Made by a program: the position numbers and the translations under genes
Assembly: GCF_006715485.1 (NCBI RefSeq)
Contig: NZ_VFNH01000003.1
Coordinates: 310,001-374,000, forward strand
DNA length: 64,000 nucleotides
Direction of reading: 5' to 3'
Source: Herbaspirillum sp. SJZ107
Lineage (GTDB): Bacteria; Pseudomonadota; Gammaproteobacteria; Burkholderiales; Burkholderiaceae_D
Shown here: one piece after another, positions 26,153 through 36,574 of the stretch
Position numbering within the stretch: the first letter of the stretch is position 1
Layout of the letters: each line of letters opens with the position of its first letter
The notes under the pieces: generated by a model
The model's input: only the letters and a program-made list of their open reading frames with translations
What the model was told of the DNA's origin: nothing
The model's database searches: none

Positions 26153-26804
26153 ACTGGAGGTCGGGAGCTTGCTGCTTCGCTTTGATGATGATGTCGCGCC
26201 AAGTCAGCTCGTCGCGTACCAGTCGAAGATCATCACCTATCAGCTTAAGAATTCTGATCGCGTTCGATGTGTATCCAAAGAATGAGTCCCCAGTCGCTGC
26301 AGCTGGGATTCCTTGCTCCTGCAGGACTCGTAGCACTCGAAGTGCCAACTCGACAGCAACGGCATGTTGCTTGTCCATAGGTTTTTTTGCCTTACTCATC
26401 TGTTCCACAAGGTCGGAAACAGCTTCTACGTGCTTAGCCATCAAGGCAATTTGGTCGGCACAGCCAAGCGGATCGGCATCGACACCCAGCAGACGGTCCA
26501 GATCTGGTGACAAATTGCGGAGCTTGCGTTCCGTCGCAAGCAAGCTCTTCAACATGTCTGCATGCTCGACACGAACCTCGGCCTTCGTGCTCTCGAATTC
26601 TTGCGCATGCAGAGCGGACTTTGCCCACCATGCCTCACTCAGAACCGCTTCAACGAATGCGTCAGCAGGATGCCCCCACACTGGGTCCGCTTCTACATTT
26701 TGGTCTGGATAAAAAGCTCGCAGTTTCTGTCGCAGGTTATCGCTGAAATCCGGGATGCGCTTGCCGCTCCCGTCACCCATATACTTCGCTTTTGCGGTCG
26801 ACAT
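26151..26804 (-). CDS. hypothetical helical protein of the integrative element
   Basis: A 217-residue protein starting 11 bases after the integrase stop, on the same strand. It is largely helical (ALHAQEFESTKAEVRVEHAD, MLKSLLATERKLRNLSPDLD, KHVEAVSDLVEQMSKAKKP) with no membrane segment or catalytic motif. Position suggests an accessory of the integrative element. No family recognised. Confidence 0.6.
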   Translation of the reverse strand: MSTAKAKYMGDGSGKRIPDFSDNLRQKLRAFYPDQNVEADPVWGHPADAFVEAVLSEAWWAKSALHAQEFESTKAEVRVEHADMLKSLLATERKLRNLSPDLDRLLGVDADPLGCADQIALMAKHVEAVSDLVEQMSKAKKPMDKQHAVAVELALRVLRVLQEQGIPAAATGDSFFGYTSNAIRILKLIGDDLRLVRDELTWRDIIIKAKQQAPDLQ

Positions 26805-26814
26805 TGCCGTACCT

Positions 26815-28086
26815 TTAAACTGTCGTATGGTTAATGGAAACTGCTTTTTCTTGACTGTTTTTCCATGAGTCCAACATGTCCGCCCATGCCTGCATCATCT
26901 TTACTCGGTCAGTCATGTGTTCCGCATGGTTGTACGTGCGCCGTACTGCGTTCGGCTCTGCATGCGCTAACTGCCGCTCGATCCAATCCGACGCAAAGCC
27001 CATCTCGTTCAGCCGTGTGCTGCCGGTCGTCCTGGTCGCGTGCGGGCTGTACTTGCCGCCCCAACCCAGCACATTCAACATCTGCCTGAACGATGCCGTC
27101 ACCATCGGTTTTGACCTGTCGTCTCGGTGAGGGAACAGATGTTCACGGTGCCCCGTGATGCCGTGGAGCGCGCGCAGCATGACGACGGCTTGCCGGGGCA
27201 GCGGCACCACATGCACCTTCCGCTTTTTCATGCGTTCGGCCGGTATCCGCCAGATCGCCGCGTCGAGGTCGAACTCTGCCCATTTGGCTTCGACTGCCTC
27301 ACTTGGCCTGCACAAGGTCAACCACATGAGCCGAAATGCCACGATAGTCTCGTGGCGCCCGCCATGCCCCTCGACGTCACGCAGAAGCTGGCCAATTTCG
27401 TCTTGGTCGAGCGGTCGCTTGTGCTGGGTCTTGTTCGCGGGCAGTGCCTTCCTCACCGGGTACACCGGATCGGTATCAGCACGCAGGGTCGACACTGCGA
27501 GCTCGAACACCCCGGACATGGTCCGCTTGGCCTCGGCCGCGACGGTTAGACCGTTCTTCTTGGCCGCGTTGTTCAGCACGTCGAGGATATGCGTAGGAGT
27601 GATGCTCTTGACCGGCAAGGCGCCGATTTTCGGGAATACGACACGCGCAAGCATATCGAGGCGACGGGCCTTGGTCGTGGCCATCCAGTCCTTCATGGCC
27701 AGCCACTCTTTCGCGACGGCCTCGAACGTGGTGGCGCTCTCCTGTTCCCGCTTAATGCGATCCAGTTGCCGCCTGTGGGCCGGGTTGATGCCCTGCTTGA
27801 CCAGCGCCCGCGCCTTGGCACGCTCGTCCCGCGCCTCGGCTAGGGTAAAGCTACCGCCGGCGCGTCGTGCCTGGGCTTCCTCCTGCGTTTCGCCGCGGGG
27901 AGCGACTACGTAGTCGCCTACCGCGAACAGGCTTTCCTTGACGGTCTCGCCCTCTCGCAGCTCGAAGCGATAACGCCAGGCCTTCACGCCATTCGGCTTC
28001 ACCTCTAGATATAGCCCCTTCCCGTCTGGCAGCCTATAGGGCTTTTCCTTGGGCTTCGCGTTGCGGCATTGGGTATCGGTCAGCAT
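26815..28086 (-). CDS. P4-type tyrosine integrase
   Basis: Start taken at 28086 (MLTDTQCRNAKPKEKPYRLP), the standard N-terminus of the family; the frame is open further upstream. It gives 423 residues. The N-terminal DUF4102-type arm-binding domain has DGKGLYLEVKPNGVKAWRYR. The catalytic domain carries the active-site Arg in TLCRPSEAVEAKW, HATRTTGSTRLNEMG (HxxR), the second His in LAHAEPNAV and the Tyr in RRTYNHAEHM. Such enzymes insert genomic islands by site-specific recombination. It sits at the right border of the island with its 5' end facing ychF, the usual orientation toward the attachment site. Confidence 0.93.
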   Translation of the reverse strand: MLTDTQCRNAKPKEKPYRLPDGKGLYLEVKPNGVKAWRYRFELREGETVKESLFAVGDYVVAPRGETQEEAQARRAGGSFTLAEARDERAKARALVKQGINPAHRRQLDRIKREQESATTFEAVAKEWLAMKDWMATTKARRLDMLARVVFPKIGALPVKSITPTHILDVLNNAAKKNGLTVAAEAKRTMSGVFELAVSTLRADTDPVYPVRKALPANKTQHKRPLDQDEIGQLLRDVEGHGGRHETIVAFRLMWLTLCRPSEAVEAKWAEFDLDAAIWRIPAERMKKRKVHVVPLPRQAVVMLRALHGITGHREHLFPHRDDRSKPMVTASFRQMLNVLGWGGKYSPHATRTTGSTRLNEMGFASDWIERQLAHAEPNAVRRTYNHAEHMTDRVKMMQAWADMLDSWKNSQEKAVSINHTTV

Positions 28087-28105
28087 GGCCACCTCCGAGG
28101 TCGAG

Positions 28106-28160
28106 CCATACCCGGTTTTTGATTCCGGGTCCATGACTCCGTACCCGGTATCGTACCCGG
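28106..28160. repeat. TACCCGG repeats upstream of the integrase, candidate attachment/arm sites
   Basis: TACCCGG occurs at 28109-28115, 28142-28148 and 28154-28160, the last two inside a 12-base tandem (CGTACCCGGTAT repeated). They lie immediately upstream of the integrase gene, where arm-type binding sites and the attachment core of P4-like elements are expected. The core cannot be fixed because the other end of the island is outside the window. Confidence 0.4.
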
Positions 28161-28203
28161 CGATTAAGAGGATGGCAACGGCCTCGGCCGGACAAGTATG
28201 GCG

Positions 28204-28240
28204 AAAAAAAGCCCCGGCACCACAGGGGCGTCGGGGCTTT
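28204..28240 (-). terminator. intrinsic terminator downstream of ychF
   Basis: On the minus strand AAAGCCCCG pairs with CGGGGCTTT and is followed by a run of seven T. It lies 39 bases after the ychF stop and marks the border between core genome and island. Confidence 0.85.
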
Positions 28241-28278
28241 AGTTGTCCGCCGGAATCCGCCGGATTCCGACCTCATGC

Positions 28279-29370
28279 TTAGACGTTGAACAGGAAGTTC
28301 AACACATCCCCATCCTTGACGATGTATTCCTTGCCCTCGGCCCGCATCTTGCCAGCCTCTTTCGCGCCCGACTCACCCTTGTAAGCGATGTAGTCATCAA
28401 ACGAAATGGTCTGCGCACGAATGAAACCACGCTCGAAGTCGGTGTGGATCACACCAGCCGCCTGCGGCGCAGTCGCACCAATGGCCACGGTCCAGGCGCG
28501 CACTTCCTTCACGCCGGCAGTGAAATAGGTCTGCAGGCCCAGCAGCTTGAACGCCGCGCGGATCAGGCGGTCCAGGCCCGGCTCTTCCATGCCGAGGTCG
28601 GCCAGGAATTCGAGCTTGTCGGCGTCGTCCAGGTTGGCGATTTCGGCTTCGATGGCGGCCGAGATGGCGACGATCGGGGCGTTCTGCTTGTTGGCGAACT
28701 CGGTCAGCTGGTCCAGCAGCGGGTTGTCGGTGAAGCCGCTTTCCGACACGTTGGCCACGTACATGGCCGGCTTGGCCGTGATCAGGTGCAGCGGGTAGAT
28801 CAGCGCCATCTGCTCGGCGTCCAGGCCCAGGGTGCGGACCGGCAGGCCTTCGTTCAGGTGCGGCAGCACTTTTTCCAGCAGCGCGACCAGCTTGGCGGCG
28901 TCCTTGTCGCCCGAACGCGCTTTCTTGTTCTCGCGGTGGATCGCCTTTTCGACGGTGCCGAGGTCGGCCAGCGCCAGTTCGGTCTGGATCACGATGATGT
29001 CGTCGATCGGGCTGACTTTACCCGCGACGTGGATCACGTTCGGGTCTTCGAAGCAGCGCACCACGTTGACGATGGCGTCGGTCTCGCGGATGTGCGACAG
29101 GAACTGGTTGCCCAGGCCCTCGCCTTTCGAGGCGCCGGCCACCAGGCCCGCGATGTCGACGAACTCGACGATCGCTTTCACGATGCGCTCGGGCTTGACG
29201 ATCTCGGCCAATTGGTCGATGCGCGGATCCGGCACCTCGACCACGCCGACGTTCGGCTCGATGGTGCAGAACGGGTAGTTTTCAGCCGGGATGCCGGCCT
29301 TGGTCAGGGCGTTGAACAGGGTGGACTTGCCGACGTTGGGCAGGCCGACGATGCCGCATTTGAGGCTCAT
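28279..29370 (-). CDS. ychF: redox-regulated ribosome-binding ATPase YchF
   Basis: A 363-residue Obg-family P-loop protein, the normal length. G1 is GLPNVGKSTLFNALT, G2/G3 region ENYPFCTIEPN and DIAGLVAGAS, and the G4 position reads YVANVSE (NxxE), which gives YchF its ATP rather than GTP preference. The C-terminus is a TGS domain (LLGLQTYFTAGVKEVRAW, and the ending EYIVKDGDVLNFLFNV). YchF binds the ribosome and negatively affects antioxidant responses. In related genomes it lies next to pth; here nearly 10 kb of other genes separates them. Confidence 0.97.
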   Translation of the reverse strand: MSLKCGIVGLPNVGKSTLFNALTKAGIPAENYPFCTIEPNVGVVEVPDPRIDQLAEIVKPERIVKAIVEFVDIAGLVAGASKGEGLGNQFLSHIRETDAIVNVVRCFEDPNVIHVAGKVSPIDDIIVIQTELALADLGTVEKAIHRENKKARSGDKDAAKLVALLEKVLPHLNEGLPVRTLGLDAEQMALIYPLHLITAKPAMYVANVSESGFTDNPLLDQLTEFANKQNAPIVAISAAIEAEIANLDDADKLEFLADLGMEEPGLDRLIRAAFKLLGLQTYFTAGVKEVRAWTVAIGATAPQAAGVIHTDFERGFIRAQTISFDDYIAYKGESGAKEAGKMRAEGKEYIVKDGDVLNFLFNV

Positions 29371-29457
29371 GGGGAAACTTTCAGGGTCGAATTTACTAAA
29401 CCTCGTATTTTACCTCTGCTCGCTGCCAAAGCGCCCGCTTTTGCCAGCTTGCGTCGT

Positions 29458-30555
29458 TTATAGAGGACGAATCTGCGCAATATCCGGCTTTTCAACGAAG
29501 GCAGCGAAGGCGTCACGCAAGCGCTCCCCTTCTTCCATCGCCTGGCGCCAGGCCAGGATGCGCGCATCGTGGTTCAAGCCGTAAAATTTGAAATCGCTAC
29601 GGTCGATCAATTTCCCGCGCGGCAGACCACCCAAAAATTCCCGGCTGGGCGCCACGATCAGCACGTTGTCCAGCCAGCCACGGTTGGGGCCGCGCGCCGC
29701 ACGGCGCCACGGCAACGCCTTGTCGAGCCACCCCGGCACGATGTGCTCGCTGAAATGCGGATACAGCACGATCGATCCCGGTTCCTGCCGGGCCAGGCGC
29801 GCGTACGGCAGCGCCAGGTTGTAGTCGATGATGCCGCCGTCCCAGTAATGGCCGGGCGGCGCGCCGGCGATGTCGCGTACCGGTTTCATGAGCATCGGCA
29901 GTGTGCCGGACGCCAGCAGCCCGGCAGCAAGATTCTCGGCCGTCAGCGGGGCAAACTGCGTCGAAAACGTGTCGAAACGCTCGCGCAGCCAGGGCGCATC
30001 GGCGCGGCGGTCGCCGATCACCACCCGGTCCATCAGCTGCGCCAGCCGGTCGCGCGATGCCAGGTTGTGCAACGCTGCTGCCGCAAAGCCGCGCATCTCG
30101 GCGTATTTGTGACCGGGCGCGGCCAGGCCGCGCTTGCCGCGCACCGTGATCAGGTGCAGGCGGTAATCGGGATGGCTGACGATGTCTTCCTCGTGGCCGC
30201 GCACGAATTCGCCCAATAGACCCTGCACCACCTCGTCGATCTGCGCCTGCGAGGGCTTGGTGCTGGTGTAACGCTGGCCGCTGTACAGATTGCCCAGGCG
30301 CTCGAAGGCGCGCACCGGATCGCGCTGGCAGGCGGCCGCCATGCGCCAGGCGCCGATCGAGGAACCGATCAAAATGCGTTCGCGCGGCGCGCGCGGGAAC
30401 CAGTCGCCAAAAAGCCACTGGTCGAGCGCGCGGAAGATCAGGCCCTTGGGACCGCCGGCCGCGGCCGGCACCACGGCGATGTCCTGGGGGCGCAGGCCGT
30501 GCGCGCGGATCTGGGCCAGGGCCAGCGGCCCGGCGTGGAAGGTCAATGCACTCAT
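29458..30555 (-). CDS. patatin-like phospholipase family protein
   Basis: A 365-residue serine hydrolase-like protein. The oxyanion region is AAGGPKGLIFRALDQW, the nucleophile elbow is IGSSIGAWRM (GxSxG with Ser at the centre), and the catalytic-dyad Asp is in YWDGGIIDYN (DGG). These are the three marks of the patatin fold, which cleaves acyl chains from phospholipids. No signal peptide is visible. It lies 87 bases upstream of ychF on the same strand and could share its transcript. Substrate unknown. Confidence 0.88.
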   Translation of the reverse strand: MSALTFHAGPLALAQIRAHGLRPQDIAVVPAAAGGPKGLIFRALDQWLFGDWFPRAPRERILIGSSIGAWRMAAACQRDPVRAFERLGNLYSGQRYTSTKPSQAQIDEVVQGLLGEFVRGHEEDIVSHPDYRLHLITVRGKRGLAAPGHKYAEMRGFAAAALHNLASRDRLAQLMDRVVIGDRRADAPWLRERFDTFSTQFAPLTAENLAAGLLASGTLPMLMKPVRDIAGAPPGHYWDGGIIDYNLALPYARLARQEPGSIVLYPHFSEHIVPGWLDKALPWRRAARGPNRGWLDNVLIVAPSREFLGGLPRGKLIDRSDFKFYGLNHDARILAWRQAMEEGERLRDAFAAFVEKPDIAQIRPL

Positions 30556-30702
30556 CCGGAAATTATCGCAGGAAGGCGATCACCACACCGGTCACATGCA
30601 TATGTTGACCAAGTGGCGCAGCAAAGTTACATTGTGACAATAAGTGAGTATTTATAGTATCGGAATCGCATAGACTCGATTATCAATCGCAAAGGAGTGC
30701 CC

Positions 30703-31389
30703 ATGGCCACGCAAGCGCTGTTCGATATCGGTAATGTCTTTCTGGAACCCTCTTCCACATTCGCCCGCCTGAAGGCCAAGACGCATGCCTGGCTGCCGCT
30801 GCTGCTCCTGATCGTGCTGAGCGTGGGTGTCATGTACTGGTGGATCACGACCGTCGATTTCCCGTGGCTGGTCGAGCGCATGGCGTCGGCGCAGACCAAG
30901 CCGGAAGTGCAGGCGGCGATGCGCCACATGACGCAACAATCGATGATGCTGACCACGGTGATCGGCGGCGTCATCGGTTCGCTGATCGTGTATGCCTTCA
31001 GCGGCTTGTATTACCTGATCGCGGGCAAGGTGCTCGGCAGCAGCATCGGCTACGGCAAATGGTTCGGCTTCTCGGTCTGGACCAGCGTGCCGAGCCTGCT
31101 CAGCGTGCCGCTGACGGCGGTCCAGATCATCAGTTCGCGCGGTCACGTCGTGGCCGAGGACTTGAACATGGTGTCGCTGAATTACTTGCTGCTGCACCTG
31201 CCGGCCTCGCATCCGTGGGCGGGCTTTGCCAACGGCGTCAACCTGACCAGCCTGTGGTGCATTTTCCTGGCGGTGATCGGCCTGAAAGCCTGGACCGGCC
31301 GTTCGACCGGCACCTGCGTGGCGGTCGCCCTGCTGCCTTACGTGCTCATCTACGGCCTGTGGGCTGCCAAGATCGCCCTGCTGGGATAA
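30703..31389 (+). CDS. Yip1-domain membrane protein
   Basis: A 228-residue integral membrane protein. The ATG at 30703 follows AAAGGAG by five bases and is preferred to the GTG two codons earlier. The N-terminus MATQALFDIGNVFLEPSSTF is typical of bacterial YIP1 family proteins, followed by about five hydrophobic helices (LPLLLLIVLSVGVMYWWI; TTVIGGVIGSLIVYAFSGLY; VALLPYVLIYGLWA). Three bases separate it from the macA-like gene, so it is the first member of an efflux operon, probably a membrane accessory. Function of the family in bacteria is unknown. A possible -10 TATAGT lies at 30653. Confidence 0.85.
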   Translation: MATQALFDIGNVFLEPSSTFARLKAKTHAWLPLLLLIVLSVGVMYWWITTVDFPWLVERMASAQTKPEVQAAMRHMTQQSMMLTTVIGGVIGSLIVYAFSGLYYLIAGKVLGSSIGYGKWFGFSVWTSVPSLLSVPLTAVQIISSRGHVVAEDLNMVSLNYLLLHLPASHPWAGFANGVNLTSLWCIFLAVIGLKAWTGRSTGTCVAVALLPYVLIYGLWAAKIALLG

Positions 31390-31392
31390 GCA

Positions 31393-32624
31393 ATGAAGAA
31401 GAAACTGATGGGCGCCGCCGTCGTGGTGGCTTTCCTGGCGATCCCGGTGGCGATCAAGTTTTCGGGCAAGACGGCGCAGCACGAAGCCGAGCTGGCGCAG
31501 GTTCAAAAGCTCGAGATCCACCCGTCGATCCTCGCCACCGGCAACCTGGTGTTCCGCCAGGAGGTGCAGCTGTCGGCAGAGGTCATCGGCAAGGTGGCCG
31601 CGGTGCTGGTCAAGGAAGGCGACAAGGTGGCGCGCGGCCAGACCCTGCTGCGGCTCGATCCGACCGTGTACGTGGCCGAGGTGGCGCAGCAGGAAGCCAA
31701 CCGCCGCAACGCCGCGATCGCGATCGAACGGGCCCAGATCAACCTGGCCAACCAGGAGCGCGGCCTGGAGCGCACCGGCCAGCTGTACAAGGCCAAGTAC
31801 ATCGACATCTCGAAGTACGACGACGCCGTGCACCAGGTCGACCTGGCCAAGGTCGAGCTGCGCGCCAGCCGCGAGACGCTGGAGCAGGCGGCGGCGCTGC
31901 TGTCGCAGTCGCGCGAGCACCTGGCCAAGACCGAGGTGCGGGCGCCGATCGACGGTACCGTGACCGCGGTGCCGATCAAGATCGGCGAGACGGCAGTCGC
32001 CAGCGCCACCGGCATCGCCGGCTCGTCGCTGATGACGATCGCCGACGTCGGCTCCATCATGGCCGAGGTCAACGTCGACGAAGCCGACGTCGCCCGGGTC
32101 GCGGTCGGCCAGCAGGCCAAGGTGTTCCCGGCGGCCTTTCCCGACCAGCCGGTGAGCGGCCACGTCGAGAGCGTCGCCATGGCGCCGAAAAGCGCGCTGC
32201 CGGGCGCCCAGAGCCAGGGCCGCAGCTACGTGGTCAAGCTGCGCCTCGACGATCCGAAACTGGCGCTGCGTTCGGGCATGACCTGCCGCGTCGAGATCGT
32301 GGTCGGCAACAGCGCGCCCAGGCCGGCGGTGCCGATCCAGGCGGTGCTGAACGAGGAAATCGCCAGTTCCGAGGGCAACAGCGGCGGCAAGGACAAGGAG
32401 CACGTGAAAAACGTCAGTTATGTGTACGTGGTCCAGGACGGCAAGGTCAAGAAGACGACCGTGGAGCTGGGCCTGTCCGACGACGCCAACCAGGAAGTGA
32501 CCAAGGGACTGGCGCCCGGCCAGACCATCGCGGTGGGGCCGGCGCGGCTGCTGCGCGAACTGCACGACGGCGACCTGGTGACCGCCAGGAAGGCGGCCGA
32601 CGTCAAGACCGCGGAGGCGTCGCG

Positions 32625-32628
<4 letters not shown>
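31393..32628 (+). CDS. macA: MacA-like periplasmic adaptor (HlyD family)
   Basis: A 411-residue membrane fusion protein. The N-terminal anchor is MKKKLMGAAVVVAFLAIPVA. The lipoyl-like half is split around a helical hairpin: VIGKVAAVLVKEGDKVARGQ before, TEVRAPIDGTVTAVPIKIGE after. The hairpin between (residues about 95-175) is the coiled coil that contacts an outer-membrane channel. The beta-barrel and membrane-proximal domains follow. Its GTG-initiated partner overlaps its stop by four bases. As in MacAB-TolC, it would bridge the inner-membrane ABC transporter to an outer-membrane channel; the substrate (macrolide, peptide, lipid) cannot be read from sequence. Confidence 0.92.
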
Positions 32629-33349
<721 letters not shown>

Positions 33350-33353
<4 letters not shown>

Positions 33354-34570
33354 ACCTGTTCCTGGAAAGCGTGCGCTCGGCGCTGGCCTCGATCCGCGCG
33401 CACCGCCTGCGCAGTTTTCTCACCTCGCTCGGCATCATCATCGGGGTGGCTTCGGTGATCACGGTGATCTCGCTGATCCAAGGCTTGTCCAAGAGCGTCA
33501 GCGACCAGTTCATGGGGCTCGGCGGCAACGGCCTGACGGTCCAGCCGCACAACGAGTTCAAGGAAGTCATGCGCGGCAAGATCAATTTCCTGCGCTTCGA
33601 GGACGTCGAGCAGCTGCGCCTGCGCGTCGACGAGATCCGCGACCTCAGCCCGGTCTTCGTCCCCGGCATGTCCGAAGTGCGCTTCACCGGCCAGTCCACC
33701 GTGGCGCAGGTGACCGCCACCACCGCCAGCTACCAGGAAGTCAACCAGCGCTATGCGCGCCTGGGCCGCTTCATCAGCCATTCCGACGATGCCGGTGCGC
33801 GCCGCGTGGCCGTGATCGGCGAAAAGCTGATCGAGGACCTGCACCTGCCGGCCAACCCGGTCGGGCAATTCATCCTGTACGCCAACGAGTGGTTCAAGAT
33901 CGTCGGGGTGATGGAAAAGCGCGGCGAGGTCTTCGGCATGTCGCAGGACAGCGTGCTGATCATTCCTTACAAGACCGGCCAAAGCATCATCGGCAACAAC
34001 ACGCGCCCGCAATTGCGCATCACGGTGGCGGTACGCGACCTGTCCCGGCTCGACGCCACGCGCAGCCGCATGCGCGCGGTGATGCGCCAGGCGCACCGCC
34101 TGAAACCCGACGAGCGCGACGATTTCGAGATCGAATCGGCCGACCAGGTCGCAAAAACCTTCGACAAGATCAGCAGCACGGTAACGCTGGTGATGGGCGG
34201 CGTGGTCAGCATCGCGCTGCTGGTGGGCGGCATCGGCATCATGAACATCATGCTGGTATCGGTGAAGGAGCGCACGCGCGAGATCGGCATCTGCAAGGCG
34301 ATCGGCGCGCGCAGCCGCGACATCCTGCTGCAGTTCCTGATCGAGGCGGTGACGCTGTCGCTGCTGGGCGGGCTGATCGGGCTGGTGATCGGCTACGGGC
34401 TCGGCGTGGCGATCGCGGCCATGATCCCGGACTTCCCGCCGGCCGTGGTGCCGTGGTGGGCGGTGGCCTTGTCGGTGCTGTTTTCGGGTTCGGTGGGTGT
34501 GGTTTTCGGGGTGGTGCCTGCCAGCCAGGCCGCACGGCTGGATCCGATCGAGGCCTTGCGGTACGAATAG
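33350..34570 (+). CDS. MacB-type ABC transporter permease
   Basis: A 406-residue permease starting at the ATG overlapping the ATPase stop (ATGA). The N-terminus SIRAHRLRSFLTSLGIIIGV and first helix are typical of MacB/FtsX-like permeases. A large periplasmic MacB_PCD domain follows (residues about 45-260), then three helices containing VSIALLVGGIGIMNIMLVSV and VKERTREIGICKAIGA, the FtsX motif. With the Yip1, adaptor and ATPase genes it forms a complete tripartite mechanotransmission-type exporter lacking only an outer-membrane channel, which must come from elsewhere. Confidence 0.94.
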
Positions 34571-34672
34571 GGCATGTTTGTCCAGCAGGGCACGCTTGCG
34601 CTGGCTCAAGGGTGGGGACTTGAGCCAACGTAACATGATCCGGTCGCTTGTCCTGACGCGTCCGGAGCCTGC

Positions 34673-36574
34673 ATGCTTTATAGATATTGCGCAATGCTAT
34701 TGTTGAGTGTCCTGCTCTTCTGCGGGCCGGCGCTGGCGCATGAGGCCGACCAAGACACCGGCACCGATCCCGCGATCGTGATCGACCGCCATATCCAGCA
34801 TTACGTGGTCGAGCCCAGCGGCGCTTACCTGCTCACCGTCGATGCCGCAAAAACCATCGTCGAGCAGCGTGCCGTGCAGGAGCATGGCCAGTACTACATC
34901 AGCTACAACAAGACGCTCGACGAGGTCGTCGCCATCGACGCCTATACGCTGAAGCCCGACGGGCGGCGGGTAGCGCTGCGGCCGGACCAGATCAAGGACC
35001 AGCAGGAAGCCGCGTCCACCGACGCCCCGATGTTCCAGGACACGCGTCTGAAGATCATCGTCTTTCCCGAGGTGGCGGCGGGCGACCAGCTGGTGGTCAG
35101 GTACACGGTCCGGCGCGGCACGCCGCTGTTTCCCGGCCATTTCGAAGACCTGTCGTCATCGCCGTTCTACCTGAATAAAAACTTCGTGCTGGTCTACGAC
35201 ATGCCGGCATCGATGCCGCTGCACGCGGATGCGGTCGGCTTCGTGCCGGTGCCGCTGTCGCCGCGCGACGTCGTCCCGGCGGGGCACAGGCGCTACCAGT
35301 GGCGCTACGCCGGCGGCGGCAACCAGCGCCTGGAAGCCGATGCGGTCAGCTATCTCGACTACGGCAAGCGGCTGGCAGTGTCGACGTTTGCGGACTATGC
35401 CGACTTTGCGCGTGCCTTCCGTGCCAATACCCTTCCCGCGACCGGCAGCGCCGCGGTACCCTCCCCCGCCATCGCCGCGCTGGCGCGCCAGCTCACGGCC
35501 GGCCTGTCGGATGCGCGCGCCCGGACACTGGCGCTGTCCGACTGGGTACGCCGCAACATCCGCTACGTCGGCGTCTACATCGGCCCCGGCGGCGTGGTCG
35601 CGCACCCGGCCGCCACCGTGCTCGACAACCGCTACGGCGACTGCAAGGACCACGCCGCCCTGCTCGAAGCGATGCTGGCGGCGGTCGGCATCGGCAGCAC
35701 CGGTGCGCTGGTCAACAGCGGCAACGCCTACCAGCTGCCGGACACGCCGACGCTGGGCGTGTTCAACCACATGATCACCTACGTGCCCAGCCTCGACCTC
35801 TACCTCGATCCGACCGCGGAATCGACGATGGCCGGCTACCTGCCCGCAGGCATCCTCGGCAAGCCGGCGCTGCTGCTGGCGAGCGGCAGCTTCGCCATGA
35901 CGCCGATCCTGCAGCCGGAGCGCAGCCGCACCACCACCTGGTTCGACATCGGGCGCGACGGCCGCAGCCGCTTCAAGGTCAGCAAGACCGCCAGCGGCGC
36001 CAGCGCCGAGCCCTGGCGCAAGACGGTGCGCGAGACCCGCCTGGCCGAGCGCGACCAGTTCGTGCGGCGCATGCTGCAGGGCCTCGGCCAGAAGGGACAG
36101 GGCGTGTTCGACGCCGGCAAGGTGGATAGTCCAGGCAAGGACGGGAGCGACGAATACAGCCTGTCGGTTTCAGGAAGCAGCGAGCATTTCCTCGACCTGC
36201 CCGGACCGAGCGCGCTGGCCACCACCTACGATGTCTGGGGTGGCCTGGGCGAAGCCGTGTTCACGCTCGGCCAGGAAAAGGAGCGCCACCAGGCCTTCGT
36301 CTGCCCCGCCGTCGATGCCGAGGACGAAACCGGCTTTCGCCTGCCGAAGGGTGTGCGCGTGCTGGCGCTGCCGAAACCGACCAGCCTGATGCACGGCGGC
36401 ATCCATTACCAGTCAAGCTATGCGCGCCGGGGCAGCGCGATCGTGGTCAAGCGCCGCTTCACCTTCCGCCACGGCCGCGCCACCTGCACGCCGGACGACT
36501 ACCGCGCCATGCAGCCGGCGCTGGAACGCATCATGCGCGATCTGCGCAGCCAGGTCGTGGTCAGCGGGCGCTGA
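34673..36574 (+). CDS. DUF3857 and transglutaminase-domain exported protein
   Basis: A 633-residue protein with a signal peptide (MLLLSVLLFCGPALAHEAD; the ATG at 34673 or at 34694 may be used). Residues about 40-210 form a DUF3857 domain. A transglutaminase-like core follows with Cys in RYGDCKDHAALLEAML, His in GVFNHMITYV and Asp in YLDPTAEST. The Cys-His-Asp triad is intact. These periplasmic or surface proteins are thought to act on peptides or proteins in the envelope; the true reaction is unknown. Its 3' end overlaps that of the convergent acetyltransferase by 14 bases, with no terminator between them. Confidence 0.88.
   Translation: MLYRYCAMLLLSVLLFCGPALAHEADQDTGTDPAIVIDRHIQHYVVEPSGAYLLTVDAAKTIVEQRAVQEHGQYYISYNKTLDEVVAIDAYTLKPDGRRVALRPDQIKDQQEAASTDAPMFQDTRLKIIVFPEVAAGDQLVVRYTVRRGTPLFPGHFEDLSSSPFYLNKNFVLVYDMPASMPLHADAVGFVPVPLSPRDVVPAGHRRYQWRYAGGGNQRLEADAVSYLDYGKRLAVSTFADYADFARAFRANTLPATGSAAVPSPAIAALARQLTAGLSDARARTLALSDWVRRNIRYVGVYIGPGGVVAHPAATVLDNRYGDCKDHAALLEAMLAAVGIGSTGALVNSGNAYQLPDTPTLGVFNHMITYVPSLDLYLDPTAESTMAGYLPAGILGKPALLLASGSFAMTPILQPERSRTTTWFDIGRDGRSRFKVSKTASGASAEPWRKTVRETRLAERDQFVRRMLQGLGQKGQGVFDAGKVDSPGKDGSDEYSLSVSGSSEHFLDLPGPSALATTYDVWGGLGEAVFTLGQEKERHQAFVCPAVDAEDETGFRLPKGVRVLALPKPTSLMHGGIHYQSSYARRGSAIVVKRRFTFRHGRATCTPDDYRAMQPALERIMRDLRSQVVVSGR

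Noticed and set aside
30652..32565. 637-codon minus-strand open frame opposite the Yip1 and macA-like genes
   Set aside because: His/Arg/Gln-rich antisense shadow without any domain; the plus-strand genes have complete motifs and coupled starts.
34573..34672. Terminator after the macB-like permease gene
   Set aside because: The spacer has GC-rich segments but no convincing stem with a T-tract was found.
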